In this document: positions 24,263 through 36,700 of the stretch, in pieces
How positions within the stretch are numbered: position 1 is the stretch's first letter
Layout: every line of letters starts with the position of its first letter
Assembly (NCBI RefSeq): GCF_947623445.1
Contig: NC_135242.1
Coordinates: 16,430,001 to 16,494,000 of the forward strand
Direction of reading: 5' to 3'
Length of the DNA stretch: 64,000 nucleotides
Source: Clavelina lepadiformis
Lineage: Eukaryota > Chordata > Ascidiacea > Aplousobranchia > Clavelinidae
Notes under the pieces: model-generated
The model's database searches: none
Seen by the model: the letters and a program-made list of their open reading frames with translations, nothing else
Told to the model about the DNA's origin: nothing
Program-made: the position numbers and the translations under genes

Positions 24263-26916
24263 AAATATCTACTTTCCGGATAAAAAATCTATTTTTAGTG
24301 TTCCATTTTTTAATGTAGATCATGAAGTTTTTTTTTAAATGGGTCTAATTTTTACACGCCTAATGGGAGCTAGTTGTCACACGTTACAATTAATGTGGAG
24401 GAATTATTTTAGTAACACAGAATCTTCTACTATGTGTGTGCGTAGACTGTTTAGACATTAGGAGCGCAGCAGAAACTTTTGATATAAACTTCAAACATTA
24501 ACATACTGCTGCAAAATCATTACGTTTTTGGATAATAGCAGGGTTGACCTCAATATGTCAAGTAGGCCTACATTTTGTCAAAAAATAATGATTAAATTAT
24601 CGACCTAAAGTACCACTGCGACTTTGTTACCCACGATGTGTTGCAACCAGGATGGGGTAGGCGTAGCACCAGATGAAATCAAAAACAAAAAACAAAAACG
24701 ACTTTTCAGAAGGCACATAAGTTCTACTTTGTCAATACCTATCAAGCTATAACGAACTAAGTACCGTAACGTTTTACTTTAATTCACGTGAACATGAACA
24801 TTGGGACTTACAGCCCCCGTCTCTCCTAATTAAATGGTTGTTAAGGATTGTATGCCTTGTAAATTAATTTATGATTCAATTCATACGGTACATGCATATA
24901 TACTGCAATAGCAAATACTGAATGAGCTAATAGATATGGCAGTAGATCTGTGCTCTAGTTAGTTGCTCTATGAAGGTAAGAAGCACTTGCCTGAATTGAC
25001 GTACTTTAATAGCTCCATGAAAACTGCTTCCTTCCTGGATATCTACTCTTTTGTAAACCTAACATATCAGCAACAAGTATATAAAAATGCGCGATTAGAG
25101 CTTGACTGTGTCTTGTTGAAAGCTAGTTGTTTTGATTGACTGAGGACAGTTTACATCATATTGAGATACAGTGGAAGAAAAGTTTGTAAAAAAACATTTG
25201 TTACACAAAATACACAGCACACCACAATAACACTTGACACTACACAACAGTGTTTTTTTTATTAACTTTGGCTGGAAACCCTTCAACTCGAAGCTGAATG
25301 GTCAATTTAAATAGACTTCTGAATAATCAAACTACGTTAACGGGGAGGAAAAGTCGTAAAATGATACTAGGCGCTGAGTTACGTTAAGTTAGTAAAATGT
25401 GTTTAACCAATGAATCTACCGCTTTACGATTTATAGTCCAGTTTTTTATTACTGTGTAATGCTATTTCTCAAAATCACCCTAAGGATTTTTAGATTTCCA
25501 GAATAGCTACTTTGGGACTTACCCCACAATGATCAGCATCCTTTCAGTGGAGAGCTACTTTGCTGCCCTGGGACTCTGGGAGCTTTGAAACTGGAACCGT
25601 CTGCTCGTCAATGCGCACATAGACAATTTTCTTCAACCACGTTTGAAAATCACCGTTTTTCGATTGTGAGCCTCGACAGTGTGAAATTTTGGTGCTTAAT
25701 GACATTTTTATGATAGAAAAGTGGTGGAAACGAGCTTATATATCATCGTGTATACACAATTATAATACATCTAATTTGTACTTATATGTTAGAGAATTGC
25801 TGAAAAATTGATATACTAAATGACCATTCAGCCTAAAATGGATTCTTTTTGTCCTTGTTTTTTGTATAATTGTAACAAATGAATTACAATTGAAACTTAA
25901 ACGAATACTATTCAGACTGAAAAGTTTGCTGTTTTTAGGGGGGAAATCCCACGCGCAACAAGTTGAAACAATAGCGACTATATGCGCAATTAACTTTCAT
26001 CCCCTGCGCATTTAGCAAACTTTTCAATCTGCCATACCATAGCCAAGCGCCGACGTTAGGTGGCGGAGCAGCGGTGGCATGGCATTGCAATTTTCTGTAG
26101 CTTGTCTACATGTCATTGATACAAAAAATCCAAACTGACTTTAATGGTGCTTTTTTTACTTGCTTTAAAGTTGTGTAATTTTCATTTTTTTCAGGCTGGC
26201 TGTTTTGAGGCAGTGATCGCCCACATTCACTTTGATCATTTGAGGCGATCGATAATTACACCAAGCTACTTGTGTTAGCTAAATCTTCAGAAAACTTCTT
26301 GATCAACAAATTATGTTTAGTCTTCAAATCGTAGCCTATTTTCTGGATTATGAAATTTTGCAAGGGACTCAGCATATTAAATACAATTTTAAAGTGTACT
26401 TGGCGTATTATTTACCTCATGGTTTTTGGGATGAACATTTTGCTCATATACAAGATAACTGTTTTTCACTACTGAAATCATCCAAATCTTTAGACCAGGA
26501 ATGTCCAAACTTTTGGGATTATTGAGCCACATTTCCAATGATCAGAGCAAATTGATTGACCAATAAAGAAGTTCTTTCTATATCAGTTGCAAAATGTAGA
26601 TTATTTAGGCATTTCTCATAAAGTGTTTTGACTCATTAATGGTATAAAGCAAATTACTTTCTTGTCATGTAAAATAAAACAAAAAACTGATAGTAGGTAA
26701 AAAATCTTGACAAGTTTTTGTTGTTGTGTGATCAATTCGATGTACCTTTGCAATTGACAGGTTGATTGCGATTAATGTACAGCATTGCGCATCTCAGCTG
26801 TAAATACTTCACTAATTTTGATGTATAAGTTTATGAAAAATACTCATTGTATGAAATAATTACAGTATGATTATGATTCAAATATTTAGACTTGATTAAT
26901 CACTTAGTATGCAACA
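24263..26916. other. Spacer upstream of MTERF4
   Basis: No gene recognised. Contains a hairpin element at 25913-26031 and a solo hAT-like terminus, CAGGAATGTCCAAACTTTTG, near 26500. Copy 1 of the duplication lacks the equivalent of most of this DNA. Confidence 0.45.
25913..26031. repeat. Inverted-repeat element (possible MITE)
   Basis: CAGACTGAAAAGTTTGCT at the left and AGCAAACTTTTCAATCTG at the right are complementary apart from one base. The loop of about 80 bases contains GGGGAAATCCCACGCGC. No target duplication is clear. Confidence 0.7.
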
Positions 26917-27989
26917 ATGCTGAAAGGAAACATGCACTTAATTCAGCCAAATTGTATTTTCAAGTTATACACAGTCATTGTTGAAAACTGTTGCCGAAAA
27001 AGTTTTGTGCCGACTGCAGTTTCTCAAACTTTCAACTACACATCTTTGAAAGTATTGTATTGTACAAGCAGCCACACAGACTCCAAAAAAACTCCTAGCC
27101 AAAAAGACAACAATGAACAAGCAGGTACCGTTGTAGATAAAGTCTGCAAAACAAAGGAAGTTCCACATCTAACCAGAAGCAATTTCATTAAAAGTTACCT
27201 AAAAAATGATGTTGGGCTGAGCCAGAAAACTATAAGACTTTTGGAAGAAAAATGTCAAGAAATGCATGAACATGATCTTCCTCAACTCAGACATCTTACG
27301 CAAACATTAAGTAGTTATAAATTTAGTACAAATCAAATTAACCGCCTTGTATATTTCTTTCCTGGTGTCGTTTTCCTTTCTGGACACAAAGTCTCTAGAT
27401 TACTGGAGTCCGTTCTGGCAGAAACTGGCTTGAAGTCAACTGAGCTGCATGAACTTGTTATAAAGGCACCAAATATTTTGCTGGATGGTATAGCTGTTAC
27501 AAAAGAGAAGTATTTGTTTTTCGACCTAATTATGGGCATAAAAGATAGCTGGTGTATTGTGGAAAGTGGGGCAATGAAGTATTCCTTATATTATCTCCAG
27601 GAACGGCATGATTTTTTGTGGAGACGAGGTATGAAATTGATTTGGTATATTTAAAACTTTACTACACTTGATAATACTAGATGGACAAGTTTCAGATATC
27701 TCTTTCTATTTCTTATGTAGGCCAGTACATCAAACCTGATAGGCATGGAAGCACCAGAATAGAGAATCCATCTCTTAAAGACATATTTTGCACAACTACA
27801 TCAGATTTTTGTGACAAAGTTGCCTTATGTGAAATAAGAGAATATCAGCTATTTCAGGAGCTGTATGTTGCTGAAAGTAAACTCTTCAGACAGGACGAGA
27901 AACTTAATGCTGATGATGATGATCTTGAAGAAGAGGAAATTGTACCAAGTAAATTGGCAGAAGAGCTATTTAAGAGTATAAAGAAGTGA
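26917..27989 (+). CDS. MTERF4: MTERF4, mitochondrial transcription termination factor family protein, 2 exons
   Basis: Exons 26917-27628 and 27721-27989 join in phase 1 to 326 residues. The N terminus is basic and fits a mitochondrial presequence. MTERF-type helical repeats follow, with Leu/Pro spacing (Y-F-F-P-G-V-V-F-L-S, then V-I-K-A-P-N-I-L-L). A segment M-G-I-K-D, V-E-S-G-A, K-Y-S-L-x-Y-L-x-x-R-H matches the MTERF4 segment M-G-I-K-x-x-x-I-V-K-S-E-x-L-x-Y-S-L-x-x-I-K-x-R-H. Exon 2 carries the conserved P-D-x-x-G-x-T-x-I-x-N-P-x-L-K-D-I and F-Q-x-F-x-x-L block, then an Asp/Glu-rich tail as in vertebrate MTERF4. Family knowledge: MTERF4 pairs with NSUN4 to modify 12S rRNA and assemble the mitoribosome. 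The 3' exon is duplicated at 14870. Confidence 0.92.
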
Positions 27990-28825
27990 ACTGTTTATTT
28001 TGTTTTATCCCCAAGCAAATAGAAATTCTGCATGATGCATCTAATGCTCCTACATGTTTGGCCCAGCCATGCTAAAAAAACTTTCAGTTTGTGGACTGCA
28101 CATCTATCAATTTATTCATTGATAAGAAGCAATTTAAGGCTAAAGTTAATTATTTTCTGGTCAAACTCTGAATTTAAAATACCGTGCATTAGTTTTGAAA
28201 TGTAATGAATCTCAGTGGTGTTTAATCCTTTAGCCATTGCATAGTTTAAGTCACACTTACGACTTTCCTCCGTTTAAAGGTAAGGAGTATGATACCACCA
28301 CCATATTACAGCTTTGAATAGTAGCCTGCTAAGCCACATATTAATCTGCAGAGGTAACTTACGAGCACTTGGTGGCAGTTGCTGTGAGTTTTTTTGAGCG
28401 CAACATTGTTTTTGACAATTTTTTGTTGTTTTCCATTGGTGTTTCTGGTTCATGAAATAGGTTACACTTTCCACTCGTATGAGATTCATAAACCTAGCCA
28501 CATTTCGACTTGATTTAGTGATTTAACACCCTAGGCCCTAGGGCATGGTATTGGCAGCATTTGCCAAAAATTCAAGTGTTATTGAGCAAGAGCATTGCAT
28601 ATTCCAGCTTGAATTTAATCAGAAGCTACTAGATTCGACTCAGTCCATTCTGGGCTTACTGATGAAAATAATATTATTACCAGCTTCACCACTTCTCACA
28701 GAGAAAACTTAGCACTATACAAACCCTTATTAAAGGTTTATTATCAACTTTAAAATGCAACTGGACTGAACAAAACAAAGTTCAAAACCGCAAAATGTTT
28801 AGAATGAAATAATTCTGAATATTAT
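27990..28825 (+). repeat. MTERF4 3' flank shared with 15105-16465
   Basis: This is the partner of the duplicated downstream DNA. It lacks the 530 bases (with a MITE) found in the other copy and ends its match near CAAAGTTCAAAACCGC. Confidence 0.85.
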
Positions 28826-30782
28826 AATTCTGAAATTCATACAAATCGTATTTAAAAAGTTCGATCGTTTAAGAAAGCAAATATATGTAAGTTATATAAT
28901 ATATTTTTTCATGAGTTTAAATGTGAAGTAAGAATTGGTCTGCCATACGTAGGCTGTGTCCACCTTCTGCTAGCACGACAATAGGCAATGATTCATAAGT
29001 ATCCTCTTTGTACCATTTTTGATGACGATTTCAAGGAAAACCACAAAATGGAAAAGGAAATACACGCTTTGTAGCAAGGACGCAAAAATGTCTAAGACGG
29101 TTCGCTCCCTAGAAATCAGTGAAATATCGCCAAGCAAGTCGTGCAAAAACTCTTTTCAGGCCAACGAAGACAATGATAGGCAGGAAAGAATAAATAAATT
29201 ACAGAAATTCTAACATCAGCACGAAATCTACCACTGCAAAGTTTAAAAAGTTTTTTTTAAGTACAGCGGGCTTCATTTTGGTTACGAAATTAATGTCTAT
29301 TGTAGGCGTACAAGGTCTGTAATTGAACAAGTGAGAAGTCAAAGGAAGCTACAGTAACATATGATCCTCGAGGAATCAAAAAATTCAGCAAACAAATATC
29401 CATTTTTGCCGGGGGAAAAAGTTTATGAAAAGTCACTTTAGATACTGTATATGAACACACCACTTTGAATTTTATTTACAGTATTCATTTAAAAAAGTCG
29501 TTGTTGTACAATAATTGTATTCCCAATAATTGTATTCCGAAGCAATTTCCTGTAAAGGTGTGAATAAAGAATTTAATTAAAAAACATTTTATGTCCCACA
29601 ACGTCAATAATTGTGAAAAAACAATCACCTCGCCTAAAACAAAAATATGATTAAGGGATGCGAAAGCTGCACATAGCTACATATTTGGTATAACAACACA
29701 TAAAGAGGCAAGATGCCTGCAAAAGTTGATAGAAATAAATTAAAGTTAACTTTTGAGGCGCTACGTTACTCTACTATGGCTTTTACACTGTAAAACTGCG
29801 TAGGCCTACCGTAAATTTCATGTCTATCTGTGGGTCGCCCGCAGAATATTTTGTAATAGTACGCACTAAACTATTTTATGCCAGTAATGATACAAATGTG
29901 CTGTGCTTCGCATGTCAACCTTGCATCTAGGGGCATTTAGTATTACGTTGAGGGGTTTGAAATTTTTTGAAAACCCGTTTTGAAATTTCCGTCTTTGAGC
30001 CAACGCCGCCCTAGATGGGCGGAGCCCAAAAATTTTGTCCTTTTACCCCTCAAGAGCGCTTTAAACCGCCTAGAAATGAATCGCTTTCTCAAATTTATAC
30101 GAACAGTTTGCAATTTGTTGTGGACGATTTTAAAACTTCGTAAACAACAATTTTGTAACACCGTTTAACCCGCTTTTATGTTTGCATGAATCAGTCAAAC
30201 CCTATATGCGATTGAAGCATTTAAAATTGTTATTTGTATGGTGACGTCACTATGACCTCTACCTCCGTCAAGGTAAGTTAAATTTGCGATACAATTTTGG
30301 TAATTACCGCTTAATTACTACACATATTATTAAAAATTCTTTTTCCAGAATAATTCCTGGCAAATAGGCCCATTTTTTATTTAAGGCCAACTTGTTTTTG
30401 AATTTGCACATCACTTTATGCTTTAACGAAGAATCACGCAGTTATAGTTGGTACTTTATTAAGGTTACAAAACAAGCACATATGATTCACAAATCGTGAG
30501 AACCCTTTAACAGAGGTAACGGTATTGACTAGCAAGAAAAAAACAATTTGTCATATTTTATAGAACATGTTTTTGTGTAAGTATTTGGCATTGACTCCAC
30601 AAACCAACACAACTAGCGTTGTAAAGTAGACAAATAAGATCCAAAAAATAACTTTCGAACGTTTAAGACCTGAAGAGCTCAAACAATAAAATGCGGCAGA
30701 TTTCAAAAATACATACAGTTAGAAAGTCTTTTCGGATTTGAGGAGTAACTTCAAAACCCTAATCACTAAAATCAGATCTAAA
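28826..30782. other. Spacer between MTERF4 and the HDAC1/2 3' end
   Basis: No gene called. A 42-codon frame at 29089-29214 has a plausible composition but no domain. A palindromic GGTGACGTCACT, a CRE-like core, sits at about 30240-30251, just before a short ATG frame ending at a GTAAGT donor. I could not find any following exon. Confidence 0.4.
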
Positions 30783-33700
30783 TCATTGTTCCATCTTCTC
30801 GTCTGCAGATGCGACCTCGTTGTCATGCGGTTTATCTCTACTCTCGCCGGTCGCGGGGTTTGAGCCACTTTCTGATAATTTTTCGGTGGTTTTCTCTTAA
30901 GAAATAAGACAATGCGCTTTTTTAACCAAAAGTATGAGGAACAGCATTTCACTGTTAAACATAACACAAGATATAGAAAAAACCTTTACCGTCGCCGTTT
31001 ACTGAGTTCTGCTTGTCAGCTTCATCTCGGGAGTTGGTATCGTCGTTGGCAGTGGTTGGTTTTTCGTCTAAATTGTCTTTACTTTCTTGAGGCTTCAAAA
31101 ATATCAAAACGAAGATGATTTGGCTCAAAATAAGGTTTGTGAAAGTACAACGCAGCTCTCTCAGGTCAAACCAAACATCCTTGATAGCTTGTACATTGCA
31201 AAAACACTATAATGTCATGCTTAACGACCTCCAAAGAAATATAATTGTCTTATGTCACCTCAATTAAGCACTTTTTTGAGATGGGAGTACGTGGTTTTTC
31301 CATTAGTCAAAGTAATCACAATTTTTAGTTGATCTAATAATCATGCCGTACTGTTGAAATCAGTACAACAAAAGCCGCAATATTCATACTGTTCAATTAT
31401 TTACAAAAACTAACACGTTTCTGACACATTTATTGTCTATATTCAGAGTAATTCGAATGTGATTACTATTCGTAGGTTTCTAACGGCGAAAGAAAAGTTT
31501 TTAAAGATGGACAATAGAAGTGTTCGATACATGCCAGTTTTTGTAGATTAAAGAATAGTATGAATAATAATCCTGCCATGTTGCGCTGAATGCAACAGTT
31601 TGGTATACTAAATCAGTTTTGAGCCCCACCCCCAACCAAGACATCTTATGATCAACATTCAGTATTCTCAGAAATATCAAAAAATTACCAGATGTGTAAG
31701 TTCACAAAATAATTACCACTGTTTCATTCTGATTTTCGCTTTTGGGCTCCTCATTGCTGGAAACCTTTTCCATCTTAACGTTTTTTCCTTCCTCTGTTTT
31801 TGCCTCAGCTAAACATTTGACATAACAAAAGTTTTTATTTGCTCTAGGATTTGTCAAACACTGTAAGCAAATTGTACATCACCATCAGTACAAGATTAAG
31901 CAAACCAAGAAGTATTAAAAGCAACTACAATGACCGAAGGACATGTTTTAACAAGTCTTATATTAAGTATAACTGGTTTTATGGGTAACAGATATATTCC
32001 ACACATCATCCTGTCAAATAGAGTGTGATAAAATATACACTAACCAGGAGGTTTGGATTCTCCTTCCATCTTTCTTTTCTTCTTCCGGTGAGATTCTTGA
32101 TTTTTTCTGCCGCCTTCTCCTTCATCTTCCGAATCAGAGAATTCATCATCTCTCTGGATGCGCTTATCAGAAGCTCTTACTGAAAGTAATAATATTTAAT
32201 AAGATATCGTAAATAATATCAAAAATGTATAAATTGAAATCAAACTTCAATTTACTGGAATAAAAACAGTTTAGTTTTATATTTAATTTTAAAGCATTTA
32301 AAAAAAATTCTTTCATCAAATTAACGTAAAAGATACAATAAAATATAAGACTTTCAAAACAGCACAAAAAATTCACTGCGATCGGCAATTTATTGAACAT
32401 TTAAGAAGTTATCAGTTGTACAATAGCCATTACATAAGAGAAAAGTCACGGAGAGCATGTACAGAAACAAAAAACGTGTAAGCAAAGAATTTTGCAGGCA
32501 CCGCAAAAACCAACTCTGGTTAATAAAACAGCACAAAATACAAACATTCACTGACTACGTATAGTATCGAGTTGATGATAACCGTCTTATATGTAGACGG
32601 TGTGTTGCGGTGAAGTCTTGGAATCTGAAATGGAAACCATTGAATTTAGTTTAATTGTAATGGTAGTATTTCAAATGATTGGATGAAATCGCTTTTCGAA
32701 AGAGAATGAAAAGCGCTAAGGCATGTTACAAAAGCCGCTGTCGCCCGAAGACGTCTGTTCGCAAGACCGTGTGCATGGAATGACACATGTTTTCGAAACT
32801 TGGGTACTGCTACCAAGTACAACGTCAATATCTATTTCATCATGACATACTGACTGCCATTGATCTGACATCAGTTTATCTCCAAACTGACTGCGGTTGA
32901 AATACAATCCAACCAACGGAGCAACATTACTTGTAGAACCAGCGAGCGAGTCTGATGTCTTGTATTTGGCATTGTTAAGCACGATTTCATTAGAAAATGA
33001 TCCAGAATCGTGCTGTTCGATTTGGGTGTCTGAGGATTTTCGCCCAGGCAGGGTCTGAACGCTAGGAGGAACGTGTGACCCAAATGCAGATGGAAACTGG
33101 GGGAAATTTGGAATGGAACCTCCAACACTTTTCCTCGAATATCCAACGATGTTTGGAAGCTGAGCGAGATTTACTGCGTTCAATGAATGCGTATCCATTT
33201 TGTCCAAACATCCTTGTTTTGAATAACGCACAACTCGAACAGGCGTGTTTTTGATCATCATCCAAGCTATGTTCTTGCTGTCTTCGGCATAGTCGATACC
33301 GCCATCTGTAATGTCAGCAAAGGAACCTCAATATACCAGCACATCAAAATACGCACAAGCACACTTTATGATAAATCACAAGACTTCACACCAGGAAGTG
33401 AAACTTTTGACACAATTTCCTTGTGCTCAACGATAAATTACCTTTACAAGATGAAAGTGTTTGATGAGATAAGCTAATTTGGTTCGGACGATTTACTTGA
33501 GTAATTGCTTCTACAATCACTTCCTTCTTTTCTTTTGAATCTGAAGCAAGAAGCAGTGCATGGGTAACTTTCACAATCAATGAATTAACATGCTTAGGTA
33601 CTCTCATAAACGTTTTTGTCCATCCTGTGCTTATGTGATTGTTTTCTACGAAAGATAACTGCGTGAAAAATATTTCAACAACGGCTATACTTTGATTATT

Positions 33701-36700
33701 ATTTATTCTTCATTTACGTTTCCAAAGTGGCAAAGTATAGCAGCACGTTGTATTAGTAAGAAATCCTGTTTTTTTTAAGTTGTGAATGACGTCATAAACG
33801 TGTCGGAAATAGTTTCTGAACAAATGACGGGTAGCAGTAAGACAATTCATTACAGGGTCTGACTTGACAGGAATTTGACAATAAAACGGAAAGTTAATTA
33901 TGTCTAATGACAAAACATATTTGTCGCTGAGTCTAGAATTTATCCAATTACATCACAAGAATTATGTCGAAACTAAAACTGCCTAGCTGTAAACATCTAT
34001 GTTCAGCTTTGTACGTTGTATAACTAAAACTACACTCACCTATCTTTAATATCTCTTGAGTATCGAGAGGGTCTGGATTTTCTTCGTCTTCCGCACATTT
34101 GGTAGGAAGTGTTTTTCCGTACGTTACACTTTCCCATACACTGTCCTGTGTGAAATACATTGAGTGCTGTAAGTTGTACCCCTCTGTACACATGTAATAC
34201 GATATTCTGCCACATAAGTCATCCTAAACTTACGTTTAGGCCATTGAGTTATAAATACCGTATAATGTGAAAAAATATTAAACGTAGTTACCCATTCGCG
34301 CGGTCCAGATAGCGCTTCGTTCAGCCATTTCCTAAGGAAAGCACGACCGCGATATAGACATATTAGGGAGATAATGAATACTATGCTGGCACCGGTGACA
34401 CAAAATATTATCACCATTAAATCGGATGCCTGTTGCTTGGCCAACGACTTCATTTTTGTATGATAAATATGCGAATCCGTAATGTACATGACTGAAAACA
34501 TAGAAAAACATACCTGAAAGCACTGTTAAAACGAAGTCTTTAATTATAAAAACGATTGTTCAGACATATGCAAATGATTAAACAATACTACTTAATATTG
34601 TATCCAGTTCAATGGTAAACAAGTTCGTTAAACATATCATTGTGGCACTACCTTTACCTTTAACAGTCTTCTCTTGCGAAAGACACTTGACAACTTTTCC
34701 GGACGGTGTGTAATTCACCGTGCCGTAGGGCCACAAGATCAAGCAGACAAAGGTGTTGTTCTCAAAGATTTTGATAAATGTTATGTTGAAAAGCTCCGTA
34801 CTGCGATACTGCACTGTTTGACATTTTTTGAGAAACGAATCGATCTTAGCAGCGCCAGTGTGGTTAATACCGCCAATTTGATAGACCGCTTTTCCAAATA
34901 GTGTGGGATCCATAGCTTTAGGGTCTGTCACCGGCTTACCAAGTTCATGCACCTCGTCTGTGACAAGGAAACAGATTCATTATGTCTGGGCTTTAAGATT
35001 ATCGATATATCAGCGCTATACGCAACAATGTAACATACATTTTAAGTTATTGGAAAATGTCAATTTAAAATAAAGTAAAGCAAAAGTTGTCCGATTTTGT
35101 ATCGTATTATTATTATCGTTCATCGATGCAGTGCCAAATGGCGGGTTGGGCCGCACGTTACCTTTGCTTAAAGTGAAAAGGCATACTGGTATCGTCGCAC
35201 TGGTCCATTCCTGGAAAATGCTATCTGAGGTTTGCAAGCCGGTCTGGCGGGCCTGCGGTACTCCAAGTCGCATGTCGCCGGTCTGCGAATTATACTGCAC
35301 ACAGCGGGACTGATATCGGAGTGTCCATTCGTTTACTTGGTCCGGACATATATAAAAAAACGTTCGATTTTGTTTCGAAGGCAGACCTACAAAGAAAATC
35401 ATGAACGTTAAAAACACAATTTCATATTGACTTAAGAGAGTTCAGTTTTGGAAATTTCATTTCCACTTACATTTCTTATATAGCTGTACCCCTGTTGATG
35501 TTACAGCTCTTTCATTACCCAACGCGAGAGAGATGAAAACAGAGCTATCCATGCACTGCACATTTCCACACCCACCCTTGGACAAAGGAATTCCACAGCA
35601 TCCAGAAATAGGATGCTTTCTGCAAAGAAGATGACATGATGTGCAAATATTCCACCATTATAAAATTAGTCAACCTAAAGTAAAGTGCTAGACAAAGTCA
35701 AAGCATAGTCGACTTTTAAAGAAAACATCTTGTACATGCGAGATAAATTCCTGAATTGTAACGAATCAAACCAGCAGGAAAATAATATAAAACTAACAGA
35801 GACTTGTCCTTTTCATCTTTTCTTTGGTAAAGCGTAACAGTGATGTTCTCATAATCCACAATATGTTCCTTGCTGAAAGACCAGGTAAACTCATCATGAG
35901 TATAGTTGCTCAGGTATATGTCTTTTAAATCCAAGTAATGAAGAAGATGACTTTCTGTATTCAGTGAACAACAATCTCAAACTTACATAAAGCAATCATT
36001 CAAAACAACAACAATTGAGCATTCAAAAGAGATAGATAATTCAACTCACCAACATGTGACAGGCTCAGGGTTTCCGTTAGGCAAAAATCGCAATCTTTTG
36101 TTCCATCATTTGCCATAACAAAGCTATTTTCACATTTGATCAGATCGCAGTATGGCTTCGGCACAGCATGAACATTGAACAGAAGCACCAAAAATTCACA
36201 ACACAAGATAAGCAAACATCGTTTCAAACGACGCATCTTGTTACACAGAACCCCATAAAACCACGCACTTTTTATCTACCTGAATCTGGATCAATGCATA
36301 ACTTATACGTTACCTATGTAAACGTCTTTTCAATGCAAGTAAGTTATAGCCTACGCATGTACATACGGTAAGCTCTTAGTAATAAAAGTCAGACGATAAT
36401 ATGCTTTATACTCTGCCAACTGCCATGGTATGACATCTGAAGAATATAGGCTAAACCCTGATATACATTAACTCTGGGTGTCGGTTTGTCAGGTGACGTC
36501 TACTCTTCAGCGTCCGGTAAAACCTGACAATCCTGTGGCTCGTAATATCGTAACAAAGTACTCGCTGGTCGTCGCATATTGTCAATAAAGAATTTGATGA
36601 TCATTTTAACATTTACATCAGCTTTCCTGAACATGTAATAACAGTCTTTGTATGGGTATAGCTTATCTAACTTTGACTTGCTGTCTGCATTGCCTACTTA

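Noticed and set aside
26497..26530. hAT-like terminus CAGGAATGTCCAAACT
   Set aside because: No opposite end or target duplication within range, so no element can be delimited.
29089..29214. 42-codon frame with a plausible Ser/Lys/Glu composition
   Set aside because: Too short, with no acceptor, domain or partner exon.
30251..30271. Possible first exon (M-T-S-T-S-V-K then GTAAGT) behind a TGACGTCA site
   Set aside because: No downstream plus-strand exon was found before the HDAC1/2 3' end; the CRE-like core alone is weak evidence.
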